A stretch of 64,000 nucleotides of DNA, taken from Candidatus Aminicenantes bacterium UBA2190. Lineage in GTDB: Bacteria; Acidobacteriota; Aminicenantia; UBA2199. Each line of letters starts with the position of its first letter. The first letter of the stretch is position 1. The notes under the pieces were generated by a model that had not been told where the DNA came from, ran no database searches, and was given only the letters and a program-made list of their open reading frames with translations. This document shows positions 15,006-24,552 of this stretch, in pieces. The position numbers were made by a program, and so were the translations under genes. Location of the stretch: NCBI GenBank assembly GCA_002335385.1, contig DCVK01000071.1, positions 1-64,000 of the forward strand, given 5' to 3'.

Positions 15006-17753
15006 TCAATACACATTGCCGATGCCGATCTGCACCAGGAAGTTCTGCTCGGCGGCCTTGCGCAGGTTGAAGGCGAAGTCAAGGCGGATGGGGCCCAGCG
15101 GCGTGCGGTACTTCAGGCCGAAGCCCAGTGCGCGTTCCATCTTCTTCAGGTTGAGGTCCGTGGACTTGCCGAACACGTTGCCCACGTCGGCGAAGAACGT
15201 GTAGAACAGGTTCTCCATGGGCAGCAGAATGCTGGGCACGGTGGCCTCCAGGTTGAGCAGCAGCAGGATATTGCCGCCCTCGGGCTTGTCCGTATCGAGA
15301 TTGATGGGGCCCAGGCGGTCGTTGCGCGTGCCGCGGAAGGAGTGCGAACCGCCGGCGAAGAAGCGCTCGGTGATCGACATGTCGCCGAAGCCGATGCCGT
15401 TCTTGACCGAGACGCTGAAGGTGCCGTCGCGCAGGAAGGGGTAGTGGCGTTGGTAGTTCCAGAAGAACTTCAGGAACGTGTAGTCCTTCTCGAACACGGG
15501 CAGGCCGAGCTTCAGGTCGGCGGTCAGGAAATGGCCGTTGCGGGGGTTGAACGGGTCATTGCGCCCCTCGTTGACGAAGGAGAGCGACAGGGCGGTGGTG
15601 TTGAAGGGTTTGTCCAGCTGGTCGACGCCGAACACCGGGATCTCCAGCCATGTGAGCGAGGTGCGGTACCACTTGGCCGAGCCGAGCAGGTACAGCTTGT
15701 CGGAGAATTTTTTCACGAACGAAGCGCCCAGCCCCCAGCGCTTGAAGCGGTAGCTGGGGTAGGTCTCGTCCTCTTCCCAGAGCTGGAGCGACGAAGTGAT
15801 CTTCTGGTCGAAGAACAGGGGGGTGTCGACGGTCAGGATGCCCCGGCGATCGTTGACCACCAGCTGCTTGTCGCGCGTGTTGATGCCCAGTTGCAGGGTG
15901 GCGGCGACGGACGAGGTCGATTGGAACAGGTTCCTTTCCTGGAACTCGAGCGTGCCGCGCGGGCCGCGGCGCTCCTCCCAGCCGACGCCGAAGCCGTAGA
16001 GGCGGCTGCGGTCGGGGGTGACCCGCACCAGGACATCGAGGACCTCGCCCTTCCTGGCGATCTTCTCCACGCGTACCTCGGAAAAAATGGCGCTGTTCTC
16101 GACATCGGTGCGGAAGGCGTCGAGTTGGTTGCGGCTGAACGGCTGCCCCCGGCGCAGCGGGAACAGTTTGCGCAAGAACCGGCGCTGGGAGGAGGAGGCG
16201 CCGATGAGGATCAGTTCGCCCATGCGCTGGCGCTCGTTCTCGCGGATGGTGATCAGCAGCGACTTCTCCTCGCCCGGGGAAAGCTCGTAGCTGACGACGG
16301 CGTCGTCGTAGCCCATGTCCCAGTAGAAATTCTGCAGCCGGGCGATGTCGTCGCTGAACTGCTTGGGAACATAGGGGCTGCCGGTGCGGCTCTTCAGCAG
16401 CCGGTAGAGGTCGGTGCTGGCGAAAGCGCGGTTGCCGTTGAACTCGACGCTGCCCATGCGCAAGGACAGGCCCTCGCTGATGACGAAGTCGATGTCGACG
16501 CGGCGGCCGCGGAAGCTCGGTTCCAGGCGGATCTCGATGGGCGAGATGCCCTGGTAGTAGTAGTAGAGCTTGAGCACTTCCAGGTCGGCCACCAGGGAAT
16601 TGAGCCGCAGCCAGAACAGCTTGTTGAACAGCAGATCGTCGGCGCGGATGATCGCCTGGATCTTCTCGTCGCTCAGCGCCTGGTTGCCGCTGGCGGTGAT
16701 CGCTCCCAACCGGTAGCGGCTGTTCTTTTGCGCCGTGAACACGATGGTCTTGTCCGCGCCGCGGGTGGTGACGGAGGATGCGATGCGGGCATCGAAGTAG
16801 CCCTCGTTCTTCAGGTGATTCAGCAGCCGGGCCCGGCTCTCCTCCTCGGCCCATTTCTCGAAGACCTGCCGCTCCCAGACGTCGGAGATCAGCGACATCC
16901 TGTCGGTCATGCCGTGGAAAAAGAAATGGTAGCGGAAGCCGCAGGCGATGGTCACCGTTACGTTGACCGCCGTGCGTTCGGGGTCCGAAAATTCCTCCTG
17001 CACCTTGATCTCCGGGAAATAATAGCGGTGCTCCTTCAGCCGCTTGCGGGCCTTTTCGCCCGCCTTGGCGAATTCGTCCGGGACATAGTGGCTGCGGCCG
17101 CCGTAAAAGCCGAGAATGGCGCCCGCCTGCTCCGGGTCATCGACGTCCACCACCAGGCGCGCGATGCGGGCGATGCGTCCCGGGGCGATGACGAACTGCA
17201 CGGTGCAGGAGGAGCGGTCCCCGGAAAGGCTGACGCGGGGGGACACCCGGGCGTTGAAGTATCCTCGCGAGCGGAACAGGGTCTGCAGCTCCTCCACCGC
17301 CTTGGGCAGACGGCTCTCCTCGAACAACTCGCCCCGGCGCAGGGAATAAATGGCCGACCGCATCGCCTTCGTCCGCAGCGGCGGATCGCCGCTGAACTCC
17401 AGGGCGCGAACGCGCGGCTTGCGCTGCAAAAGGAAGAGGACGTCCAGCCCTCCGCCTTCCCTTTCCCGGACCTTGACCTCGATGCCGGCGAACAGGCCGG
17501 TGCGGTTCAGCCTCTCGATGTTGCGCCGGACGTCGGGGTAGCGGTAGGGCTCGCCGCGGCGCAGGTCGACCAGGGGACGGTAGGGGAGCAGCCCGGCAGC
17601 GGCCTGCCCGTCGTCATCCAGCAGCAGCACCTGGTCGATGAGCCGCTCCGACCCGGCGGCCGGTGCGGCGGCCAGCAGGCCGGCCGCCAGCGCCAGGAGC
17701 AGGCAGGCGGGCGCCAGCCGCTTGCGGGTGGGGAGTGCGTTGCGGCGTTCCAT
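15006..17753 (-). CDS. tamA: BamA/TamA family outer-membrane assembly protein
   Basis: 915 aa. Signal peptide (about 14-34), then a series of POTRA-like repeats (visible as LEFSGDPPLRTKAMRSAI, VEFNGNRAFASTDLYRLL, LILIGASSSQRRFLRKLF and others, split), then the Omp85 barrel with the loop-6 motif GGSHSFRGT and a C-terminal strand ending in Tyr. It is longer than E. coli TamA and BamA because of extra POTRA-like repeats. It lies 7 bases after tamB, so the pair should form the translocation and assembly module that inserts outer-membrane proteins. BamA itself cannot be excluded by sequence alone, but the tamB neighbour favours TamA. Confidence 0.88.
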   Translation of the reverse strand: MERRNALPTRKRLAPACLLLALAAGLLAAAPAAGSERLIDQVLLLDDDGQAAAGLLPYRPLVDLRRGEPYRYPDVRRNIERLNRTGLFAGIEVKVREREGGGLDVLFLLQRKPRVRALEFSGDPPLRTKAMRSAIYSLRRGELFEESRLPKAVEELQTLFRSRGYFNARVSPRVSLSGDRSSCTVQFVIAPGRIARIARLVVDVDDPEQAGAILGFYGGRSHYVPDEFAKAGEKARKRLKEHRYYFPEIKVQEEFSDPERTAVNVTVTIACGFRYHFFFHGMTDRMSLISDVWERQVFEKWAEEESRARLLNHLKNEGYFDARIASSVTTRGADKTIVFTAQKNSRYRLGAITASGNQALSDEKIQAIIRADDLLFNKLFWLRLNSLVADLEVLKLYYYYQGISPIEIRLEPSFRGRRVDIDFVISEGLSLRMGSVEFNGNRAFASTDLYRLLKSRTGSPYVPKQFSDDIARLQNFYWDMGYDDAVVSYELSPGEEKSLLITIRENERQRMGELILIGASSSQRRFLRKLFPLRRGQPFSRNQLDAFRTDVENSAIFSEVRVEKIARKGEVLDVLVRVTPDRSRLYGFGVGWEERRGPRGTLEFQERNLFQSTSSVAATLQLGINTRDKQLVVNDRRGILTVDTPLFFDQKITSSLQLWEEDETYPSYRFKRWGLGASFVKKFSDKLYLLGSAKWYRTSLTWLEIPVFGVDQLDKPFNTTALSLSFVNEGRNDPFNPRNGHFLTADLKLGLPVFEKDYTFLKFFWNYQRHYPFLRDGTFSVSVKNGIGFGDMSITERFFAGGSHSFRGTRNDRLGPINLDTDKPEGGNILLLLNLEATVPSILLPMENLFYTFFADVGNVFGKSTDLNLKKMERALGFGLKYRTPLGPIRLDFAFNLRKAAEQNFLVQIGIGNVY

Positions 17754-17760
17754 GGGCCCC

Positions 17761-20700
17761 TCAGCGCCGGGAGCGCAGGCGCAGGTCGAGGCTGTAGCGC
17801 CCTTCCTGGTTGCGCATGGCGATCAGCGACATGGTCGGGGAAAGCTGGTATTGCAGGTAGAGGATCTCCTGGCGGGCGGTGGAGAGGGTGGTGGAGTAGA
17901 CGACGACCAGATCCTTGGAGATCGACTTGCCGATGGTCAGCCGCGAGGTGTCCACGGTCGACTGCCCGGAAACGGAAAAGACGGGATCGATGCGCAGCAT
18001 GTCGATCCCCAGCAGCTGGTTGGCCCGGTTCTTGATCTCTTCGGTCAGCTTGGCGGTGACCAGGGCGGTGCCGCCTTCGCGCGAGCTGATCTCCAGGGAG
18101 CCGGAGCGCTGGAACACCTCGCCCAGGGACACCAGGGCCAGGATGTCCTGGATCGGCAGCGGCGGCGAGGAGCTCAGCTCGGGCTTGGCGCGCGAGGCGC
18201 TGCCGCGGATGTCGAAGCGGATGCGGTAACTCTGGATGAAGGCCTCCGACTCGACGTGGATCAAGGGGTCGATGACGGCGTTGTTGTTGAACACCAGCTT
18301 GGCCTTCACCAGGCTGAAGGAGCGGTCGGAGAAATAGATCTCCCCCTGGCTGCCTTCGCAGCTGCCGCTCAGGATCGGGAAGCTGGCGGTGCCGGTCAGG
18401 CGCAGCTTGAAGCGGCCGCGGATGCGCCCCAGCGAGTTCTGCATCAGGATGCTCTCGCTGGCCATGGCGATGTCCAGCCGCAGCATCTCGAGGATCTTGG
18501 ACTCGGCGGTGGATAGCTGCGAGCGGGTGCTGAATACGATGCGCTCGTCGATCTCGCGCAGCCAGTCGACCGTTTGAAAAGCCAGGGAACCCGAAAGCAG
18601 AAGATGTTTCTCCGCGTATTTCAGGGTCAGGCTGGGACTGACCAGGCAGGAAGTGCGGTCCATGGGATAGAGGCGCAGGTCCTTGCCCTGCAGGTTGAGG
18701 GTCATTTCCTGCAGTTCGCCCTCCGCCACGATCAGCTGGCCGTTGCCCTCCACCGGGCCGCCCCCCATCTTGCCGCGCAGCGACTGCAGGGAGAAATTCG
18801 TGCCGGTGAAAGTGACCGTAGCCTGAAAGTCGTCCAGCGAGTGGGAAAAGTTCGGCAGCGAGAGGGTGCTCCCGGAGAACACGGCCACGCCGCGGCTGTG
18901 CATGCCGCCGTCGCTTCCGCTGTAGATCTGCCCCAGCAGGCGCATGGTGCCGGAGTTGTTCTTCCAGGGGATGAGCAGGTTGAGGTCGTTGAGCTCGAAC
19001 TGGAAATTGCCGTCGTATCTCCCCTGGCGGAGACCGAGATCGAGCTTGTAGGGGAAAGCGCCGAGTTCATCGGTCACTTCGCCCTGGGCGGACAAACTGA
19101 AGTCGGAGAAATCGGTCAGCAGCGCGGCCGTGCCGCGGGCGCTGAAACCGCGGTCAGGGTAGTAGAACATGTCGTGGCAGCGATAGGATACGCTCAGCGG
19201 GTCCTTCATGAACTCGCCGCGGCCGTCGATCTCCAGGTCGGCGCGGCCCTGGAAGCCCCCCAGCCACTGCGAGACGTCGAGGCCGGCGATGCGGCCCTGG
19301 ATGTCGAACTGCCGGCGGGAGAAATCGATGCGCACGTCGCCCTGGGCCCGGCCGCCGCGGTGGGTGAATTCGAGCCCCGACAGGCCGATGTCCTCCAGGT
19401 GGGAGCGCAGTTCGCCCTTGACCCGCTCAAGGGCGTAGCCCATGAACGTCAGGCGGTCGGCCGTGAAATTCCCGTGCACCTCGGGCTCCTTCAGCGCCTT
19501 GCCTGTGCTGTAGGTGAAGTCGCCCGCGATCCGGCCTTGCAGGGCCACGTCCAGGTTGAGGATCCTCATGATCTTGTGTGCCTCGCCCTGCAGATCGGGG
19601 AAGCGGATGGCGGTCCTGCCGGCGGCGATGGACAGCTCGATGCGGGAATCCAGGTCGGCAGCCGCGACGGTGATGTCGCCGCGGGTCCCCGGCGGCGCGT
19701 GGTGCACTTCGCCTTTCAGGCTGGATATGGCCTGGCGGTTGACCCGGAAGCCGTCCAGGCGGAAGCGGCTGTCGATGCGTTTGCGGCCCCGGCGCCTGTC
19801 GATCACGAGCTCGAAGGCGCCGCTGCCACCGCTCAATTTCCAGGGCCGCAGGTCGATGTCCAGGTAGTGGGCCGAGTAGGGAGCGATGTTCTCCATGTCG
19901 TTGAGGGCGGCGTCGATGCGGATTTCCGTGGTGTGGGCCAGCGAATCGATCAGCCCCTTAATGCTGAGCTCGCCGGCTCCGAGCTGCAGCTTCTGCCCCG
20001 AGAACATGGTCCGTTTGGCCTTCTTGTCGCGCTGGAATTCGATGCCGCCCCGGAAGACGAAGGGGCGGTTGAGCGGCTGCGAGGGGGCGGCGTCCAGGTC
20101 GGCCCGGCCGCGGATGAATCCCGGGACGAACTCCACCTCGCCGCGGCGGACGATGCCGGCCAGCGGCGCGTCGTCGGTGATGTCCAGGATGTCGGCGATG
20201 GCCGCGGCGGGCAGGTCCTGGAACGAGATGCGGGTCTCCTTGCCCCGGTTGGCCACGCTCAGCTTCGTCCGCGCCAGCTCGCTGTGGAAGGAGGCCTCCA
20301 GCTCCAGGGTCCGGCCCAGGCTGTTCCACTGCGCCGTGCCGCGCAGGTCGCGGCAGCGGTTTTCCTTGATGCGGCAGGAGGGCGAGTTGAAGTCGGCGCT
20401 GAGGCGCACGACATGCTGCGCGTCCCGGGTGATGCGGGCGTCGGCGTAGGTCAGGCCGTTGACGGCCAGCTCATCCAGCAGGGGCAGCAGGACGTTGTCC
20501 GGGTTGCCCTGGGCCGACACGTTGAAATGGTAGGCGCCTTGCGGCAGCAGGCGGCCGTTGAGGCCGAAGCGCAGCCGGCTGGTCTGCCAGGCGAAGCGGC
20601 TGATCTTCCAGTTATCTCCCTGCTGGTGGACCTCGGCGGACATATTGCCCTCCAGCGACACCGGATCGCCGCTCACCGGCAGCGTGACCTTCAGATGGGG

Positions 20701-21191
20701 TGAATCGACGCGAAAGGAGTAGCCCTCGGCCAGGCTACCCGACTGCAGGTTGAAGGCGAGAAGCTGGGCTTCGATGTCCCGGCCCCGGAAGCGCAGCTCC
20801 CCGTTGCGGATGCGGATGCGCTGGATGGTGAAGGAGGAGCCGAGTCCCTTGCCGCCGGGCCTGCCCTTGAGGAGCGTATCGTCGAGGATGAACAGCGGCC
20901 GCTCGATCTCGATGCTGACGGCCTTTTTCTTCATGAACAGCGATGTCGGCGGCAGGTAGACGTTGACGCCGGCGAACGAGACCAGGTTGTCGTCGCGGAT
21001 GGGAAAATCCTTGATGTTGCGGATCTCCAGGCCCAGGGGAAAGAGGGAGAGTCGCAGGTCGCTGAAGCGGACCGCGACGGCGCCGCCGCGGGCGATCAGG
21101 CGATAGACATAGTATTTCGCGCCGTAATAGGCGCCGGTGCATAGCAAAAGTGTAAAAAAAAACCGATCAGGAGCTTGAACTTTTTCTTCAT
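17761..21191 (-). CDS. tamB: TamB-like translocation/assembly protein, one-base frameshift near N-terminus
   Basis: About 1140 aa when read through. Inner-membrane-anchored, very long beta-helical protein that bridges the periplasm to TamA; the C-terminal DUF490 region (PIQDILALVSLGEVF, TAKLTEEIKNR) is clear. The natural start is ATG 21191, 3 bases after the fsa stop, giving MKKKFKLLIGFF; then a run of nine A (plus strand 21154-21162) shifts the frame by one. With ten A the reading continues as FTLLLCTGAYYG, completing an ordinary membrane anchor. In the main frame the only start before residue 250 is a TTG at 21147 lacking any anchor or ribosome site. Either phase variation or a sequencing error in the homopolymer. 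Confidence 0.85.
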
Positions 21192-21194
21192 CCT

Positions 21195-21839
21195 TCAGCG
21201 CTTGACTTTTTCCCAGTCCTTGAGGAAGCGCTCCATGCCGGAGGTGGTGAGGGGGTGGTTCAGGAGTTGCGCCAGGGTGGCGAAAGGAATGGTGGCCACG
21301 TGGGCGCCGATGCGCGCCGCTTCCACGAAGTGCAGCGGGTGGCGCACCGAGGCGACGATGATCTCGGTGGCGATCTCGTAGTTTTCGAAAATGAGGGCGA
21401 TGTCCTCGACCAGGGCCATGCCGTCGCCGGAGATGTCGTCAACGCGGCCGACGAACGGCGACACGTAGGTCGCACCGGCCTTGGCGGCCAGCAGCGCCTG
21501 CGAGGGGGAGAATATCAGCGTGACGTTGGTCTTGATGCCGCGCCCGGAGAGGGCTTTGACCACCTGCAGCCCTTCCAGGTTGATCGGGACCTTGACGACC
21601 ACATTGGCGGCAAGAGCGGCATAAGCTTCGGCCTGGGCGATCATCTCCTGCGGATGGCTGGCCGTCACCTCGACGGATACCGGCCCCGGGACCAGCGCGG
21701 CGATCTCCCGCACCAGGGGGATGAACTCCTTGCCCTCCTTGGCGACCAGGCTGGGGTTGGTGGTGACGCCGTCGATGACTCCGTACGCCAGGGCTTTCTT
21801 GATCTCAGTGATGCTGGCCGTGTCCAAGAATATTTTCAT
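21195..21839 (-). CDS. fsa: Fructose-6-phosphate aldolase / small transaldolase (TalC family)
   Basis: 214 aa, the TalC/FSA length (classical transaldolases are over 300). Forms a Schiff base through Lys83 in NVVVKVPI; the family start MKIFLDTA and the GVTTNPSL loop are intact. It moves a dihydroxyacetone unit between sugar phosphates, either as transaldolase or fructose-6-phosphate aldolase; sequence does not decide. Start ATG 21839 has GGAG 7 bases upstream. First gene of fsa-tamB-tamA, an unexpected metabolic gene in front of an envelope-assembly pair. Confidence 0.93.
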   Translation of the reverse strand: MKIFLDTASITEIKKALAYGVIDGVTTNPSLVAKEGKEFIPLVREIAALVPGPVSVEVTASHPQEMIAQAEAYAALAANVVVKVPINLEGLQVVKALSGRGIKTNVTLIFSPSQALLAAKAGATYVSPFVGRVDDISGDGMALVEDIALIFENYEIATEIIVASVRHPLHFVEAARIGAHVATIPFATLAQLLNHPLTTSGMERFLKDWEKVKR

Positions 21840-21867
21840 GATGCTTCTCCATTCCTGAGCGGTTCCC

Positions 21868-21876
21868 ATTATAACA
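21868..21876 (-). promoter_or_regulatory. Extended -10 promoter for fsa-tamB-tamA
   Basis: Minus strand TGTTATAAT: perfect TATAAT with the TGn extension, 28 bases before the fsa ATG. The -35 region is poor. Confidence 0.7.
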
Positions 21877-21904
21877 AATTCACGGGAAAAAGTAACGAAC
21901 AATC

Positions 21905-22304
21905 GGAACGCGGAACACGTTATGCGTTATGCGTGATGAGAAAGAACAAGAACTTTAAATTCGTGACGCGTAACGCGTGACGCGTGACATGTGAAGAATT
22001 AAATTCCAAATCCCAAGCACCAAATTCCAAATAAATATCAAATTCCAAATTCCAATTACCCAAACAAAGACACTCACAGGTTCTTCTCTTCGTTTGGGTC
22101 AAAGTCCCCGCCAGGGGATTTGGTAATTGGTGATTGGTATTTGTTTGTGATTTGGAGCTTGGGATTTGGAAATTAAGTCCCAATATTGCCTTTTTCTGCC
22201 TGTCAACCGTTCACCAATTACTTTCATTTCCTGCTGACACTATCACTAACACTGGACTCGTCTCTAATTCTTGCTGACGCTGTCACTGACACTTGCTGTT
22301 CGTT
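21905..22304 (+). repeat. Heptad/hexamer repeat region, inverted relative to the copy at 14.7 kb
   Basis: No gene. Heptamers CGTTATG x2 plus CGTGATG (21918-21938); GTGACGC/GTAACGC/GTGACGC/GTGACAT/GTGAAGA (21963-21997); then CCAAATC/CCAAGCA/CCAAATT words to about 22060, a central TCCCC-GCCA-GGGGA hairpin near 22107-22120, and the opposite arm in ATTTGG words to 22180. A 33-base block at 21977-22009 is the exact reverse complement of 14755-14787. The end text from 22168 (GGAAATTAAGTCCCAATATT, then GCCTTTTTCTG) matches 14868-14898 closely. Hexamers TGACAC/TATCAC/TAACAC (22235-22252) and TGACGC/TGTCAC/TGACAC (22275-22292) follow. Confidence 0.8.
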
Positions 22305-24455
22305 CTATTTCTTTTTGGCCCTGCTGCTGCTCGAGCCGGAGGATGAAGAGGAGCTGGAGGCGCGGCTCGAACTCCCGGAAGAAGAGGAGCCGGAGCCATA
22401 GCTGCGGCTGGGGGAGGATGAGCGACTGCCGCCGGAGTAGGAACTCCCGGCATAGCTGCTCGCGGGGCGGCTGTAGGTGGAGGGGCGGCTCGACATGGCC
22501 TGCGGGCTCGAGCTGCCGCCCGTATCATCGCTGCGGGAGCGGTAAGCGCCGTCGCTGGAGCCGGGCCGCGAATAGCTGGAAGCGCCGGCGGAGGAGGGGA
22601 TGCTGCCGATATACCTGCGGCCGGAATTGGCGGCCGCCTGGCTCCCCGTGTCCTCGCTGGAGGTGTATGCGGAGCCGCTGCCTGAAACGGTGCGGCTCCG
22701 ATAACGGGCGACCGGGGCGGCGGCGCCGGCGGCATGGCCGGAATCGCCGCTCCCCGAATACGAGAGGTAGGACGGCTCTCCTTTTTTCTTTTTTCTGGCC
22801 GTGCCGCTGGAGCTGCCGGATGAGGAGGATGAAGAGGAAGATGAGGAGGAAGATGAACTGCCGGAGCGGCTGCGGTAGCTGCCGCTGCTCGAGCTGCCGG
22901 TGCTGGAGGAGCTGCTGTCGCCCGAGTCATCGGACCGGCTGCGGTAGCTGCCGGTGCGGGTCGAGCTGCCGGTGCCGGAAGAACCGCCGGAGCCGGATGT
23001 GTAGCGGGTGCGGCCGGATGACTCGTCGGCGGCGCGCGAACGGAACTCGGTGTCGTCCTTGACGGCCGGGCGGATCGTTTCCCGGCTGCCCGGGGCGGCG
23101 CTGTACCTGTAGACGGAATTGCGGATATCGGACCCCTGGGCGCGGTACTTTTCCGCGCTGACGACGGCGCCCTGCTTGTAGGTCACCGAGCGGCCCCTGG
23201 CGTTGATCACCGTGACCTTGTTCAGCTCCGGGCGCAGGGAGGGGGCCGAACCGCGGAAGGCGATGGTGCCGTCGTTGCCCTGGCCCGGCGTGGTCTTGTT
23301 CACGGCCACGCGGTGGATGTTGGCGGCCGACAGCTCGTTCTTGCGGATAATGATGGTGGAGCGGGAATGGTGCGGGATGCCGCGGTGGTAATCATAATGG
23401 CGGTCCCAGTGGTTGTTGATGATGACCACCGGCCGGTTCCACCAGCTCAGCGGGCTCCAGCCGTAGTAATGGTCATTCCAGAACCAGGAAACCCATGCCG
23501 GTGACCAGTGGTAGGAGGGAATCCAGTACCAGCCGTTATTGTAGCTCCAGTGCCAGCGGCCATAGTGGTGGGTGAACCAGCCGCAGGTGTCGTACGAGGT
23601 CCAGACGTAGCCGTAATAGGGGTTCCACACCCAGCGGCCATTGGCATACGGCCTCCAGTCGGCGCCGGCATGGTAGGGACGCCAGACATAGGAACTGTAA
23701 TCGGACATGTAGATCCAGCGGCCGGCACGCGACATCTCGTACTCATAGTCTTCGTAGCCCCCCTGCAGGTAGCGGGAGGTGCCGTAGCGCGCGTAGCCCA
23801 GATCGCGGTTCTGTTCCTCGTTCCAGCGGTCGAAATCGTCCTTCTCCGAGGCGTAGAAATAAAAGGGCCGCTCGGCCATCTGGCCGCGCGCCATGACGAT
23901 CTTCTGGTTCTCGCGGACATTGCGGCTGCTATCGCTGCCGGCCACCTCGGCGATGCCTTCCAGCACGACCACTTCCGTCTGCCCTTTAACGCCGGAGTTG
24001 ACGCGGTACACTCCCTTGTCCAGGAGGAAAATGCCGCAGTCGGCGGTCTGGATCTCGATGCCCTTTTCGCTGTCCAGGTTCTCGATCTCCAGGTAGATGC
24101 TCCCCTCCTCCAGGCGCACGGCCAGGTCGGTGCGGCGCAACGCCGGCACCTTTTCCAGCACGACCACCGTGTCGGCGTCCAGGCGCAGGTAGTTCAGGCG
24201 GCCGAGGTATACGGCCAGTCGGCCGTCGGTGGTGCCCACGACGTCCTTCTCGAACAGAGGCAGGTTGACCGTGGCCTCCTCCATGCCCTCGTCATAGGAT
24301 CGTTGGACGAAACCCTCGCCCTCCACGCTCTTGACGCGCACGACCTTGGCGTTGTCGTAATATTTGGCTTCGTTGGCGTTCGCTTCCAGGTCGTCGGACC
24401 AGCAGGCGCCCGACAACAGCAGCAGGCTCGCCAATGCGATTATTGTCTTTTTCAT
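22305..24455 (-). CDS. FecR-domain protein with Trp/Tyr-rich core (DUF6600-like) and Ser-rich tail
   Basis: 716 aa. Signal peptide with LSGAC near residue 18, so possibly a lipoprotein though the lipobox is not ideal. A FecR-like beta domain covers about 35-205 (VEGEGFVQ, RLEEGSIYLEIEN, EVVVLEGIAEV). Then a region dense in Trp, Tyr and His (about 230-370, repeated as W-x-PY, WVWNPYYGYVW, GRWHWSYNNGWYW). The last 200 residues are very Ser/Gly/Arg rich, with S-R-S repeats and a run of about 14 Ser, ending in RAKKK. Start ATG 24455 follows GGAGG by 5 bases. Exported; probably surface or matrix protein. Function not known. Confidence 0.85.
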   Translation of the reverse strand: MKKTIIALASLLLLSGACWSDDLEANANEAKYYDNAKVVRVKSVEGEGFVQRSYDEGMEEATVNLPLFEKDVVGTTDGRLAVYLGRLNYLRLDADTVVVLEKVPALRRTDLAVRLEEGSIYLEIENLDSEKGIEIQTADCGIFLLDKGVYRVNSGVKGQTEVVVLEGIAEVAGSDSSRNVRENQKIVMARGQMAERPFYFYASEKDDFDRWNEEQNRDLGYARYGTSRYLQGGYEDYEYEMSRAGRWIYMSDYSSYVWRPYHAGADWRPYANGRWVWNPYYGYVWTSYDTCGWFTHHYGRWHWSYNNGWYWIPSYHWSPAWVSWFWNDHYYGWSPLSWWNRPVVIINNHWDRHYDYHRGIPHHSRSTIIIRKNELSAANIHRVAVNKTTPGQGNDGTIAFRGSAPSLRPELNKVTVINARGRSVTYKQGAVVSAEKYRAQGSDIRNSVYRYSAAPGSRETIRPAVKDDTEFRSRAADESSGRTRYTSGSGGSSGTGSSTRTGSYRSRSDDSGDSSSSSTGSSSSGSYRSRSGSSSSSSSSSSSSSSGSSSGTARKKKKGEPSYLSYSGSGDSGHAAGAAAPVARYRSRTVSGSGSAYTSSEDTGSQAAANSGRRYIGSIPSSAGASSYSRPGSSDGAYRSRSDDTGGSSSPQAMSSRPSTYSRPASSYAGSSYSGGSRSSSPSRSYGSGSSSSGSSSRASSSSSSSGSSSSRAKKK

Positions 24456-24552
24456 TTTGGCCTCCTCGCTGAAAAGAAAGCAATTCATATGCCAAATCCC
24501 GGCAAGGGAAACTGTCCTGTTTTCGTGACAAAGAAGCGGGAAAAGGCTGATA

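Noticed and set aside
21147..21147. TTG at 21147 as the natural tamB start
   Set aside because: No ribosome site and no membrane anchor; the coupled ATG at 21191 with a single-base shift explains the N-terminus better.
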